A stretch of 21,951 nucleotides of DNA from Chloroflexota bacterium (lineage in GTDB: Bacteria > Chloroflexota > Anaerolineae > Fen-1058), in NCBI GenBank assembly GCA_016219235.1, contig JACRBO010000489.1, positions 1-21,951 on the forward strand. The letters run 5' to 3'. Each line of letters opens with the position of its first letter. Within the stretch, counting starts at the first letter, position 1. The notes beneath the pieces were generated by a model. That model was not told the DNA's origin. It saw only the letters and a list, made by a program, of their open reading frames with translations, and did not search any database. Below, piece after piece: positions 15,420-21,951 of the stretch. Made by a program: the position numbers and the translations under genes.

Positions 15420-15470
15420 AAAAAAACAAGGCTCCGCCAGGTACCCTGCTCGGTTTATGGCAGAGCAGGG
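15420..15470 (-). terminator. Possible attenuator/terminator after lacI
   Basis: On the minus strand an 8-bp stem, CCCTGCTC (15463-15470) with GAGCAGGG (15444-15451), spans the lacI stop codon. A run of seven T (15420-15426) follows about 17 nt after the stem, with a small GGC/GCC stem in between. The spacing is too long for a standard terminator, so partial termination between lacI and the transport genes is only suggested. Confidence 0.35.
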
Positions 15471-16480
15471 CTGGCAGAGGACTGGCGAACAATCAGCTCC
15501 ACTGGAATCGTGCGCTGAACTGGCATTGGGGGTTTGTCTTCCAATTGCTGCAAAAGCGCTTCAATAGCTTGTTTGCCCAATTCGGTCAGGTGCTGTCGCA
15601 CCGTCGTCAATGGCGGAATCGTTACCGAAGAGACACGAAGATCGTCGAACCCAACTACGGAAATATCGTTGGGCACAACCAAGCCACATTCAGAAATGGC
15701 GTGGATCGCTTCGATCGCCATTCCGTCGCTGTAGGCAAAAACGGCGGTGGGGCGAAGTGGTCGCTCTAGCAGTTCCTTCATCGCGCGATAGGCACTCATC
15801 GCTTGAGAGGATCCATAGGCCACTAAGGATTCATCAAGTGCGATCCCGTGATCGAGAAGAGCCTGGCGATACCCGGCAAACCGGTCGCCACTGGTTTCAG
15901 GGTCATCCTCGCGCCCGAGATAGGCAATTCGCTGATGCCCCAATTCGATCAGGTGCTCTACCGCGTCCTTCGCGCCTTTTTCGTGATCGGACACAACGTA
16001 GGCGATATTGGGAAGTTTAGGATGTTTGTTCAGCACGATGAAGGGGATTTTTTCTTTTTTGAGCAATTTCACGGGACTATCCAGATCCCCGGTGCCAAGC
16101 ATTAGAATTAAGCAATCCACCTCGTGGGAGCGGCAGACATTCATTAACCGATCGAGCTGGTTACCTACAGTGAGATAGAGGATCAGATTGTAACCCATGC
16201 TCTCCGAGGCGGTTGCTGCACCGCGAATGACTTCAAAATAATATTCGCTTGACCGATTGGAAAGCGGGGTGTGGGTATACAAAACGAGTCCAATTTTTTC
16301 AGTTTTGTTACGGCGCAAACTGCGCGCAGCGCGGCTGGGGTAATAGTTGTACTCGTGCGCAACCTCGATGATCCGCTGGCGTGTCGTTTCCGACACACTG
16401 TCGTAACCGTTGAGGGCTTTGGATACCGTTGAAACGGATAACCCAAGATGTTTAGCAATGCCTCGAATATCTGTTGCCAT
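15455..16480 (-). CDS. LacI-family transcriptional regulator
   Basis: This 341-aa regulator has an N-terminal helix-turn-helix at about residues 3-22 (DIRGIAKHLGLSVSTVSKAL) and a hinge helix region at 50-58 (SRAARSLRR). A periplasmic-binding-like sugar sensor domain runs from residue 62 (KIGLVLY) to the end. Length is normal. It is expected to bind the two AGAAAACGTTTTCT palindromes, one over its own promoter and one before the binding-protein gene. This would repress itself and the transport/GH3/pgmB genes until an inducing sugar or sugar phosphate is present. The ATG at 16480 has no strong Shine-Dalgarno, and the leader is predicted to be only about 20 nt. Self-regulation is inferred from operator position. 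The effector is unknown, and the family cannot be narrowed further from the sequence alone. Confidence 0.93.
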   Translation of the reverse strand: MATDIRGIAKHLGLSVSTVSKALNGYDSVSETTRQRIIEVAHEYNYYPSRAARSLRRNKTEKIGLVLYTHTPLSNRSSEYYFEVIRGAATASESMGYNLILYLTVGNQLDRLMNVCRSHEVDCLILMLGTGDLDSPVKLLKKEKIPFIVLNKHPKLPNIAYVVSDHEKGAKDAVEHLIELGHQRIAYLGREDDPETSGDRFAGYRQALLDHGIALDESLVAYGSSQAMSAYRAMKELLERPLRPTAVFAYSDGMAIEAIHAISECGLVVPNDISVVGFDDLRVSSVTIPPLTTVRQHLTELGKQAIEALLQQLEDKPPMPVQRTIPVELIVRQSSASPALP

Positions 16481-16492
16481 ATATCACGCTAG

Positions 16493-16506
16493 AGAAAACG
16501 TTTTCT
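16493..16506. promoter_or_regulatory. LacI-family operator, copy 2 (over the lacI start site)
   Basis: This is the same 14-bp perfect palindrome, AGAAAACGTTTTCT, as at 15397-15410. It begins 2 nt downstream of the -10 element of the lacI promoter and covers the expected transcription start, a position where bound repressor would block initiation. The distance between the two copies is about 1.1 kb, which would allow looping, though that is speculation. Confidence 0.85.
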
Positions 16507-16912
16507 ATATAATACTCTGAAAACCATTCTCTGTCAATAGCGAATTTTTTCGGGCGTATACGCCGGGTTTTTGCGGGGTGCTGCCGGCGATGAGGTCTTG
16601 CAGATACATCAAGCGGGCCGCAGAATCCAGCGGATTCACCGCGATCAGCCCATCGGTGTTCCACGGGCCGATGGGCACGAAGTCGCTATCGGGCGCGAGT
16701 TCGGGCCAGGCGGGGCGTAGCGGATCGGTCGGGGTGGCCGATGTGCCCATGCCGCAGATCAGCAGCAAGTTGCAGCCCAGATCGCGCGCGGCCGAGGTGG
16801 TGCCGCGAAAGATCGGGTTGAGGTAACTCGGCGGCGTGGCCGTCCAGTAGAATTGCCAACCAGCTAACACGCCGAGGGTGAGACAACCATACACACCAGA
16901 AATCTTTGTCAA
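16505..16912 (-). pseudogene. 5' fragment of a LacI-like/sensor family gene (fragment B)
   Basis: A 135-codon frame contains LGVLAGWQFYWTA, the SYLNPIFRGTTSAARDLGCN helix, LLLICGMG, RPAWP and SDFVPIGPWNTDGLI. These are the first ~110 residues of the substrate-binding sensor family whose full-length members carry a complete periplasmic-binding-like domain and often further signalling domains. Homology appears to stop at LQDLIAG (about 16583); the last 25 codons run into the lacI promoter and end in its operator. The TTG at 16912 is better read as part of a TTGACA -35; a GTG a few codons later (VYGCLTLG) may be the true old start. It shares its beginning and strand with fragment A at 9187-9315. 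It is probably non-functional. Confidence 0.65.
16509..16537 (-). promoter_or_regulatory. Sigma70-like promoter of lacI
   Basis: On the minus strand a perfect TTGACA (16532-16537), a spacer of exactly 17 nt and TATTAT (5/6) at 16509-16514 form a strong promoter. The predicted start is near 16502, within the operator. It may drive the whole lacI, binding-protein, permease, GH3 and pgmB run by read-through, since no other clear promoter was found before those genes. Confidence 0.75.
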
Positions 16913-17003
16913 AGCCCGCCTTGGGTGTACAATTGACTCGGTGTGTCGCTGGTTGAAGGTGTGTGTCTATTGGATGGAATGAGCCTTCTCGACGGAGAAA
17001 CCC

Positions 17004-17795
17004 ATGCCCGATTTTGTTCTGACACAAGTGCGTGACCAGATCTTCGAAATCAGCCTGAATCGAACGGACAAGCGCAATGCTATTCATTGGCCTATGCTGC
17101 AAGAACTCGGCGCGGCGATCGACTGCGCCGAGCAGACGCCCGGTGCGCGCGCCGTCATCGTGCGGGGCGAAGGCACGGGCTTTTCGTCCGGCATCGAGTT
17201 GCAGGCATTTGTGCAGTTGCCGCAGACCTTCGGCGAAAACTGGCCGGCGCACATGTTGAATGTGACCGGCGCTTTTCAGGCAATCGTCACTAAATTCGAG
17301 CGATGCTCGCTGCCGACGATCGCGCTGTTGCACGGTTACGCGCTGGGTCTTGGTCTGGAGTTGGCGCTGGCATGCGATGTGCGTTTTGCCGCGCGGAGCA
17401 CGAAGCTGGGCTTGCCTGAAACTCGATTGGGCATCATCCCCGATGTAGGCGGTACGACGCGGCTGACGCGCTTGATCGGTCCGGCGCGCGCCAAAGAGGT
17501 GATTTTCACCGGTCGTATGATCGACTCTGCCGAAGCCGAGCGGTTGGGTATCGTCAATGCCGTTGTGCCCAACGACGAGCTGCGCGCCAGAGGCGACGCG
17601 TTGGCGGCTGAAATTGCTTTGTCTGCGCCGTTGGCCGTGACCTACGCCAAGCGGGTGATCGATGGGGCCGCCGAGATCGATCGGGGGTTGCAGTTGGAAG
17701 CGTGGGCGCAGGCGCATCTAGTGCAAACGCAGGATTTTCAGATCGGCATACAGGCGATGTTGACGAAATCGCGGCCGCAGTGGCTGGGCCGATAA
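17004..17795 (+). CDS. Enoyl-CoA hydratase/isomerase family protein
   Basis: This 263-aa crotonase-fold enzyme is predicted to hydrate 2-enoyl-CoA thioesters in the cytoplasm (beta-oxidation or a related acyl-CoA route). The first oxyanion-hole segment is GEGTGFSSGIEL (55-66) and the second is HGYALGLGLELALACD (110-124). Both catalytic glutamates of the hydratase subgroup are present with the right spacing of 20: Glu119 in GLGLEL and Glu139 in GLPET. The typical GIIPDVGGTTRLTRLIG and FTGRMIDSAEAERLGIVNAVVP segments follow. Length is normal. The ATG is preceded by GGAG at a suitable distance. It stands alone, pointing away from the sugar genes, with no other fatty-acid gene nearby, so its physiological substrate is open. 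The stop codon lies inside the first unit of a tandem repeat. Confidence 0.92.
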   Translation: MPDFVLTQVRDQIFEISLNRTDKRNAIHWPMLQELGAAIDCAEQTPGARAVIVRGEGTGFSSGIELQAFVQLPQTFGENWPAHMLNVTGAFQAIVTKFERCSLPTIALLHGYALGLGLELALACDVRFAARSTKLGLPETRLGIIPDVGGTTRLTRLIGPARAKEVIFTGRMIDSAEAERLGIVNAVVPNDELRARGDALAAEIALSAPLAVTYAKRVIDGAAEIDRGLQLEAWAQAHLVQTQDFQIGIQAMLTKSRPQWLGR

Positions 17796-17867
17796 GGCCG
17801 GCCAGCCGATAAGGCCGGCCAGCCGATAAGGCCGACCGGGCCGATGAAATCGGCCGGGCGATAAAAC
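17788..17867 (+). repeat. GC-rich degenerate tandem repeat with hairpins after the enoyl-CoA hydratase gene
   Basis: Two identical 17-nt units (GCCGATAAGGCCGGCCA at 17788-17804 and 17805-17821) are followed by two decayed 18-nt units (17822-17839, 17840-17857) and a partial fifth. Each carries a GATAA or GATGAA core. The first unit supplies the last codons and the stop of the gene. Self-complementary GGCCGGCC copies (17796-17803, 17813-17820) can pair in an 8-bp stem, and GGCCGAT-GAA-ATCGGCC (17839-17855) forms a second one. No T-run follows. It may slow or end transcription or protect the 3' end. Confidence 0.75.
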
Positions 17868-17894
17868 ATTCCTGGCAAGTGAAGGGGCGCTATC

Positions 17895-19217
17895 TTGAGT
17901 CGAGTCCTAGTCGTCGGTTTTCCGCCGCCACCGTATCAGCCGAATTCCAAAGTAGAGGCTGCGCATTATCGGACGTGGCAGTATATCCAGCCGTTGCTGG
18001 AGGCCGGCCTTACCGTGGGCCTGTGTGCGCCGCGTGGCAGTGAACGGCTTGCGCCGGATAGTCTCCCCAAGAATCTGCACTGGTATGAAGTGCCCTACGA
18101 CGTGGTGGGCTGGCCGCGAATTCTGCAGGCCGCGCACGATCAATTTGATCCGACGTGTGTGCTGGGTGTAGACTTTTACCCGTCACTGTACGCGACGCGC
18201 CTGAGGACCCGCCACCCCATGTGGCTTGACCTGTACGGCGACCCGCTGACGATATCGCAAGTGGCGCGTTTTCGACGCGGGTCCGATCAGGGCATCGGCA
18301 CGGCCATCGCGTTGATGGAGCAGATCTTGCAGCGCGGCGATATGTTCGGCACGTGCGGTATTCCGCAGCAGCAGGCGCTGGTGGGCGAGTTGGCAATGGC
18401 CGGTCGGTTGAACTCGCGGACGTTTGGCTGCAATCTGGTGGAGGTGGTCTATCCCGGTGCGCCACCCGTCGCCGTGGAAGACAATGCCGATCGCGCGATG
18501 CTGCGTCAGGCGCTGGGCCTGGATTCGGACGCGTTTGTGGCCTTGTGGTGCGGCGGTTACAACACCTGGACCGATGTTGTCACGTTGTTCAAGGCGCTGG
18601 AACATGCGATGGCGCAAGATGCGCGGGTGCATTACGTATCGGTGGGGGCCAGCACGTATCAGGCCGGCGAGACGCAGTACGATCGTCTGGTGAGCCTGGC
18701 GGCGCGTTCGCCTTATGCGGCCCGCTTTCACCTGCTGGGTTGGCGGCCCTGGCAGGAAGTGCCGGGCTATTATCGATTAGCTGACATCGGCGTGAGCATC
18801 GATGCGCTCCACTATGAGACGATTTTGGGCACGCGCACGCGACTGGTTGAAATGTTGGCGTACGGACTGCCCGCCATCACGTCGGCGGGTTGCGAGTTGA
18901 GTTATCTGCTGCCGGTCCGGCAGTCGGGCTTGAATTTCTCAGTCGGCGACTGGGCGCAGTTGGCGGCGCACATCTTACGCCTGGCGAATCAGCCGCAAGA
19001 GTTGGAGTTGCTCCGTGGGGCGGGGCGACGTCTGGTGGAATCAGACTTATCGTTTGCGACAACCACGGCCGCTTTCCGATCGTGGGTGGCGGCTCCGCAG
19101 CTCGCGCCTGACCGGGCCAGCGGGCATAGGCTGGGTTTGCGTCAGACGGTCACGTATCGTTTGCGCACGCTGACGCGGCTGGTGCTGTGGCGGGTGGGCC
19201 TGTCGGGCCGCAGCTAG
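17895..19217 (+). CDS. Family 4-like glycosyltransferase (GT-B fold)
   Basis: This 440-aa predicted cytoplasmic or membrane-associated glycosyltransferase has an N-terminal Rossmann half starting RVLVVGFPPPPYQPNSKVEAAHYR (3-26). A C-terminal half starts near ALWCGGYNTWTD (216-227), where a nucleotide-sugar site is expected, and contains FHLLGWRPWQEVPGYYRLADIGV (278-300) and TRTRLVEMLAYGLPAITS (313-330), the group 1 acceptor/donor signature region with a Glu (319) in the usual place. Donor and acceptor are unknown. The start is TTG at 17895 with GAAGGGG 7 nt before it. The polytopic GT-C-like protein follows after 73 nt in the same direction, so the pair may build a surface glycan or glycolipid. 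The downstream neighbour is a secreted protein, which makes protein glycosylation another option. Confidence 0.83.
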   Translation: MSRVLVVGFPPPPYQPNSKVEAAHYRTWQYIQPLLEAGLTVGLCAPRGSERLAPDSLPKNLHWYEVPYDVVGWPRILQAAHDQFDPTCVLGVDFYPSLYATRLRTRHPMWLDLYGDPLTISQVARFRRGSDQGIGTAIALMEQILQRGDMFGTCGIPQQQALVGELAMAGRLNSRTFGCNLVEVVYPGAPPVAVEDNADRAMLRQALGLDSDAFVALWCGGYNTWTDVVTLFKALEHAMAQDARVHYVSVGASTYQAGETQYDRLVSLAARSPYAARFHLLGWRPWQEVPGYYRLADIGVSIDALHYETILGTRTRLVEMLAYGLPAITSAGCELSYLLPVRQSGLNFSVGDWAQLAAHILRLANQPQELELLRGAGRRLVESDLSFATTTAAFRSWVAAPQLAPDRASGHRLGLRQTVTYRLRTLTRLVLWRVGLSGRS

Positions 19218-19290
19218 CTCGATCGGGTTGGTAGACGGGCAACGTTCTGTGTGGCTGAGTGCTGAGGCACCTTGTGAGTTTTGATCGTTT

Positions 19291-20955
19291 GTGAGGGATA
19301 TCCTGACTAATCGAAAAGGCGTGATCGGCCTGCTGCTGATCGCGGCCGTGACTTACACCTCGTTTTACGCTCCGATTGTGTATATGGACGATTGGAGCCA
19401 GATTGTCGAACCCATGACGCGGCAAACTCTGACGTGGGTGGATTGGGCCGATCGGCGGCCATTGCTAGACGCTCCGCTGCAAATTCTTCATCAAGTTTTC
19501 GGCCTTAACCTTGACGCCTTTTATCTGGTCGCCTGGTTCATTACCACACTGGCCGCCGTGCAACTCTATCTATTGATCCGGCAGTTCAGGCCAGCTTGGC
19601 AGCAGCGTGCCTGGGCGGTGGCCGCTTTGACGTTGGTGTATCCGGCCGATTTTTCTCAAATGTGGCTGGCGCATGTGCTGCATGCCCGCCTCGGCTGGTT
19701 GCTGGCGCTGGTGGCGGCCAGCTGTATGCTGACTTATTTGAAGCGCCGCACGATCGGCTGGGTGCTGGCTGCGACGGCTTTGTCGTCCAGCGCGCTGCTG
19801 CTCTACGAGGCGCAGCTAGGCATATTCATCGCGTTTGGGCTGCTGGCGATTGTGCTGAAGCGCGCTGTGGCCTGGCGCACCCGCTTGATGCTGCTGATCC
19901 CGCTGGGCGTGAACGGCGTGTACACGCTGTGGCGCAGCGTAGGTTTTCGCATGGTGGGCATTCAGGATGAGTATCTGAGTGAACTGACATTAGGGATCGC
20001 TGATCTGCTGGGTCGCTTGCTGCTGGGTTTCCAGGTGTTGTGGTGGAGTTGGACTGAACCCGTACGGCGCTTGTTACAGGTTGATTCTAATTGGCTGGCT
20101 TTATTGATCATGTTGGGCGTACTGGGCAGTCTGGTGTTAGTGGCGATGGGGTGGGCGCGGCGCAAGCCGACGACGGTTGCGGAAGTTCCGCAAACTTCGG
20201 CCAAACCCGATTGGCTTACGCTGCTCATCGGGGCAAGCTTGATCGCGGCCGGCTACTTTCCCACCATCTTGTTGTACGAGCCGAATCTGGATGGCGTTTA
20301 CTCGCGCGTCAATTTTTACGCACTGCCGGGCGCAGCGCTGTGCCTGGTCATTGCGGCGAGCGCGATCACGAAGCGTCTGGCACGCGGCGATGCGCGGCGT
20401 TGGCGGGCGGGCTTCATGACAGCCATTTGCGTGTTGATCGCGCTGGGGATGGCGGTGCAAATGTGGGTGCGCCACAATGCGGCGGCGGCCTGGCAGGAAC
20501 AACGCGGTATCTGGGCACAACTTATTGCGGTGGCGCCGCAGTTCGAACCGGGCACGCTGGTCTGTTTTGTGTTGACGAGCTATCTCGACCAGTCTGGCTT
20601 TGCCAATTGGGGGCGCACGCCCCTCTCCACCGGCTGGGAAGCCTCAGCGGCGCTCAGGTTGCTGTACGACGATCCCAGTTTACAGGGGGCGGTGATCATG
20701 CCGGAAGGGGTGGGCTATGGCGAAGCCAAGCTTCTGCCCACCGGTGTTCAAGATCGCTGGCTGGGTACTATGGTGCCATATGCCCGCACCGTCTTCTTGA
20801 CTTATGATAAATCTCAGCAGCAACTGACGGTGTTGACTGAGGTGAGCGGTGTACTCGGTTTGGATTGGTCGCTGGCGGACTATGAGCCGTATCGCCACAT
20901 CGTGCAAGTCGCACCGCGCCAGATAGCGGCGCGGCGGCTGATTGTCAATCCGTAG
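19291..20955 (+). CDS. Polytopic membrane protein, GT-C glycosyltransferase-like
   Basis: This 554-aa protein has an N-terminal membrane helix (10-30), followed at once by MDDW (Asp33, Asp34) in the first outer loop. It has about ten hydrophobic segments in all, up to about residue 395, and a soluble C-terminal domain of about 160 residues. The acidic pair after the first helix and the helix-rich layout fit GT-C fold enzymes (mannosyltransferase/PMT-like), which use polyprenyl-phosphate sugars on the outer face of the membrane. I cannot name a closer family, and some proteins of this look are annotated only as hypothetical. The GTG start at 19291 lies just after an in-frame TGA and lacks a clear ribosome site, so the N terminus is approximate. 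It is probably transcribed with the upstream glycosyltransferase. Confidence 0.7.
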   Translation: MRDILTNRKGVIGLLLIAAVTYTSFYAPIVYMDDWSQIVEPMTRQTLTWVDWADRRPLLDAPLQILHQVFGLNLDAFYLVAWFITTLAAVQLYLLIRQFRPAWQQRAWAVAALTLVYPADFSQMWLAHVLHARLGWLLALVAASCMLTYLKRRTIGWVLAATALSSSALLLYEAQLGIFIAFGLLAIVLKRAVAWRTRLMLLIPLGVNGVYTLWRSVGFRMVGIQDEYLSELTLGIADLLGRLLLGFQVLWWSWTEPVRRLLQVDSNWLALLIMLGVLGSLVLVAMGWARRKPTTVAEVPQTSAKPDWLTLLIGASLIAAGYFPTILLYEPNLDGVYSRVNFYALPGAALCLVIAASAITKRLARGDARRWRAGFMTAICVLIALGMAVQMWVRHNAAAAWQEQRGIWAQLIAVAPQFEPGTLVCFVLTSYLDQSGFANWGRTPLSTGWEASAALRLLYDDPSLQGAVIMPEGVGYGEAKLLPTGVQDRWLGTMVPYARTVFLTYDKSQQQLTVLTEVSGVLGLDWSLADYEPYRHIVQVAPRQIAARRLIVNP

Positions 20956-20997
20956 AATCGAGATCTTTTAACTTTGGTTTGAGAACTGTATTGTTGA

Positions 20998-21026
20998 TTG
21001 ACAGAGATCAGCATTTTGGTTATAGT
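20998..21026 (+). promoter_or_regulatory. Near-consensus sigma70 promoter of the secreted-protein gene
   Basis: A perfect TTGACA (20998-21003), a 17-nt spacer and TATAGT (21021-21026, 5/6) form one of the two best promoters in the window. The predicted start is near 21033, giving an untranslated leader of about 88 nt before the ATG at 21121. Confidence 0.8.
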
Positions 21027-21064
21027 GCACTGTGATTTTTGTTGCTAGTGGGGGCGCTTGGAGT

Positions 21065-21090
21065 ACGCGGTGTGAATGCGCGTGCCGCGT
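21065..21090 (+). other. Stem-loop in the leader of the secreted-protein gene
   Basis: ACGCGG (21065-21070) pairs with CCGCGT (21085-21090) around a 14-nt loop, directly followed by TTT. It could be a weak attenuator or stability element in the 5' leader, and no known riboswitch class was recognised there. Confidence 0.4.
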
Positions 21091-21120
21091 TTTACGATAG
21101 GCTGACCAGGAGGGCCAACC

Positions 21121-21951
21121 ATGCTTAACTCGAAAACATATGTCGTTAGTTGTACACTGTTCGCCAGCCTTGCCCTGGTGTTAGGGCTGGTGAGTTGGTT
21201 GCAGGGGCTGACTCCGTTTCGAGTGGCACAGGCGGACGGGCTAATTGACGATTCGTTTTTAGATTTTTCGGGGGGAACAGGCTGCTTTGTTCGCGCGTCC
21301 GGTGTGGGCGGGCTGGACGGCGAGGTGATTGTATCTGCCACGGTCGACACAGATTTTCCGGGCAATGCATTACCAGCCGGCTGGTTTAGTACGACTATCA
21401 TGACGTTGGTCAGTGGAGGCCAGCTCATCGTAAATGAAGGCGCAGCCGGCACCAGCGATACATTTGCTCCCGGCCAAACGCTGGAGTTTACGGCGACTTT
21501 TGAGGCAAGTTTTGCCCAGATCGCTGGTTTCGGCGTCGAGGTTTATTCCATAGCTCCGTTCGCAATTTTCTACTCAAATGGGACGGACCTGCTGGTTCGT
21601 ACAAATGCAGGTAGCGGCGAAACGCCGGTCAATCTGGGCACTAGTTATTTTGGCTCCCCGCATCATTATCGAATCGACTGGGGAACGTCGGAGGTTATCT
21701 ACTACATCAACGGGACTGCAGTGGTGACGGACTCGGTCGCTATTGCCACCAGCATGTCGGTTCTGTTTCAGGACGTTAATGATGTCGGTACCACCCTCAA
21801 CGTCGATTGGGCGCGCCTGTGGCCGTGGGTGTGCACATACGGATCGCGCGTGATCGATTCAGGCCTGGCCGGTTCCTCGTTTACGGGCCTTAGCACTACT
21901 CTGGTCACGCCGGTGGGCGCAGCCATTGCATTTGAGGTCATCACATCAACC
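21121..21951 (+). CDS. Secreted beta-rich protein, N-terminal part (cut by window end)
   Basis: The frame opens at ATG 21121 and stays open to the last base (277 codons), so the 3' end lies outside the window. AGGAGG at 21108-21113 stands 7 nt before the ATG. The N terminus MLNSKTYVVSCTLFASLALV plus a further hydrophobic stretch is a signal peptide, with likely cleavage after FRVAQA (about residue 38). The mature part is beta-rich and resembles a concanavalin/LamG-like or DUF1349-like sandwich: LIDDSFLDFSGGTGCFV, FAPGQTLEFTATFE, HHYRIDWGTSEVIYYINGT, LNVDWARLWPW. Such modules usually bind carbohydrate or form repeats in large exported proteins. After WARLWPW a second module seems to begin (SRVIDSGLAGSSF). 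No catalytic motif is visible. Function unassigned. Confidence 0.85.
   Translation, partial: MLNSKTYVVSCTLFASLALVLGLVSWLQGLTPFRVAQADGLIDDSFLDFSGGTGCFVRASGVGGLDGEVIVSATVDTDFPGNALPAGWFSTTIMTLVSGGQLIVNEGAAGTSDTFAPGQTLEFTATFEASFAQIAGFGVEVYSIAPFAIFYSNGTDLLVRTNAGSGETPVNLGTSYFGSPHHYRIDWGTSEVIYYINGTAVVTDSVAIATSMSVLFQDVNDVGTTLNVDWARLWPWVCTYGSRVIDSGLAGSSFTGLSTTLVTPVGAAIAFEVITST

Noticed and set aside
16686..17717. 343-codon open frame on the minus strand opposite the enoyl-CoA hydratase gene
   Set aside because: It is a mirror frame of a well-supported GC-rich gene. The sequence is rich in Arg, His and Gln with no domain, and its end overlaps fragment B in another frame.
20091..20807. 238-codon open frame in another plus-strand frame of the GT-C-like gene
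   Set aside because: Low-complexity Gly/Ala/Arg-rich translation, no membrane segments or domain; the overlapping frame with many helices and MDDW is the real one.
21027..21120. Riboswitch in the leader of the last gene
   Set aside because: Only one simple stem-loop is visible, and no conserved core of a known riboswitch class could be recognised.
1..21951. CRISPR array, tRNA or rRNA genes, transposase
   Set aside because: No regularly spaced direct repeats with spacers, no cloverleaf or rRNA-like stretch, and no transposase frame were found on either strand by eye. A tRNA or CRISPR search program could confirm.

Overview
The window looks like chromosomal DNA from a GC-rich, saccharolytic bacterium, most probably a member of Chloroflexota (Anaerolineae-like). 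This rests on the style of the proteins (GH94 phosphorylases, a signal-less solute-binding protein, sensor fragments with an 'IGVLAGWQ' start, secreted beta-sandwich proteins) and not on any marker gene, so it is an inference. No tRNA, rRNA, CRISPR array or intact transposon was seen.

Layout. (1) 1-1510, plus strand: the 3' end of uvrB, then a DUF3592-type membrane protein. (2) 1507-9146, minus strand: a tightly packed operon transcribed leftwards: a 1085-aa GH94 phosphorylase resembling 1,2-beta-oligoglucan phosphorylase, a solute-binding-protein fold with no signal peptide, a 911-aa GH94 phosphorylase resembling the laminaribiose phosphorylase class, and a small cupin. Gaps are 5 nt, 16 nt and an ATGA overlap. 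(3) 9187-9315: a 42-codon fragment of a sensor gene, with the promoter of operon 2 inside it. (4) 9381-16480, minus strand: a LacI-type regulator, a solute-binding lipoprotein, a single-chain fused MalF-MalG type permease, a GH3 enzyme of the NagZ type, and a beta-phosphoglucomutase overlapping the GH3 gene. The same perfect 14-bp palindrome lies at the LacI promoter and in front of the binding-protein gene. (5) 16505-16912: a longer fragment of the same sensor family. (6) 17004-21951, plus strand: an enoyl-CoA hydratase ending in a small tandem repeat, a family 4 glycosyltransferase, a polytopic GT-C-like membrane protein, and the start of a secreted protein behind a near-consensus promoter.

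How the parts may work together (inference): oligosaccharides, probably beta-glucan fragments, are captured by the lipoprotein and imported by the fused permease with an ATPase encoded elsewhere. They are then cleaved in the cytoplasm by phosphorylases that conserve bond energy as sugar-1-phosphates. The two GH94 enzymes are expected to give alpha-glucose-1-phosphate. The beta-phosphoglucomutase needs a beta-sugar-1-phosphate, which fits better with a retaining GH3 acting as a phosphorylase. The least explained element is the cytoplasmic solute-binding-like protein between the two GH94 genes. The 7-kb LacI/ABC/GH3/pgmB block lies exactly between two 5' fragments of one gene family, which suggests it was inserted or rearranged there.
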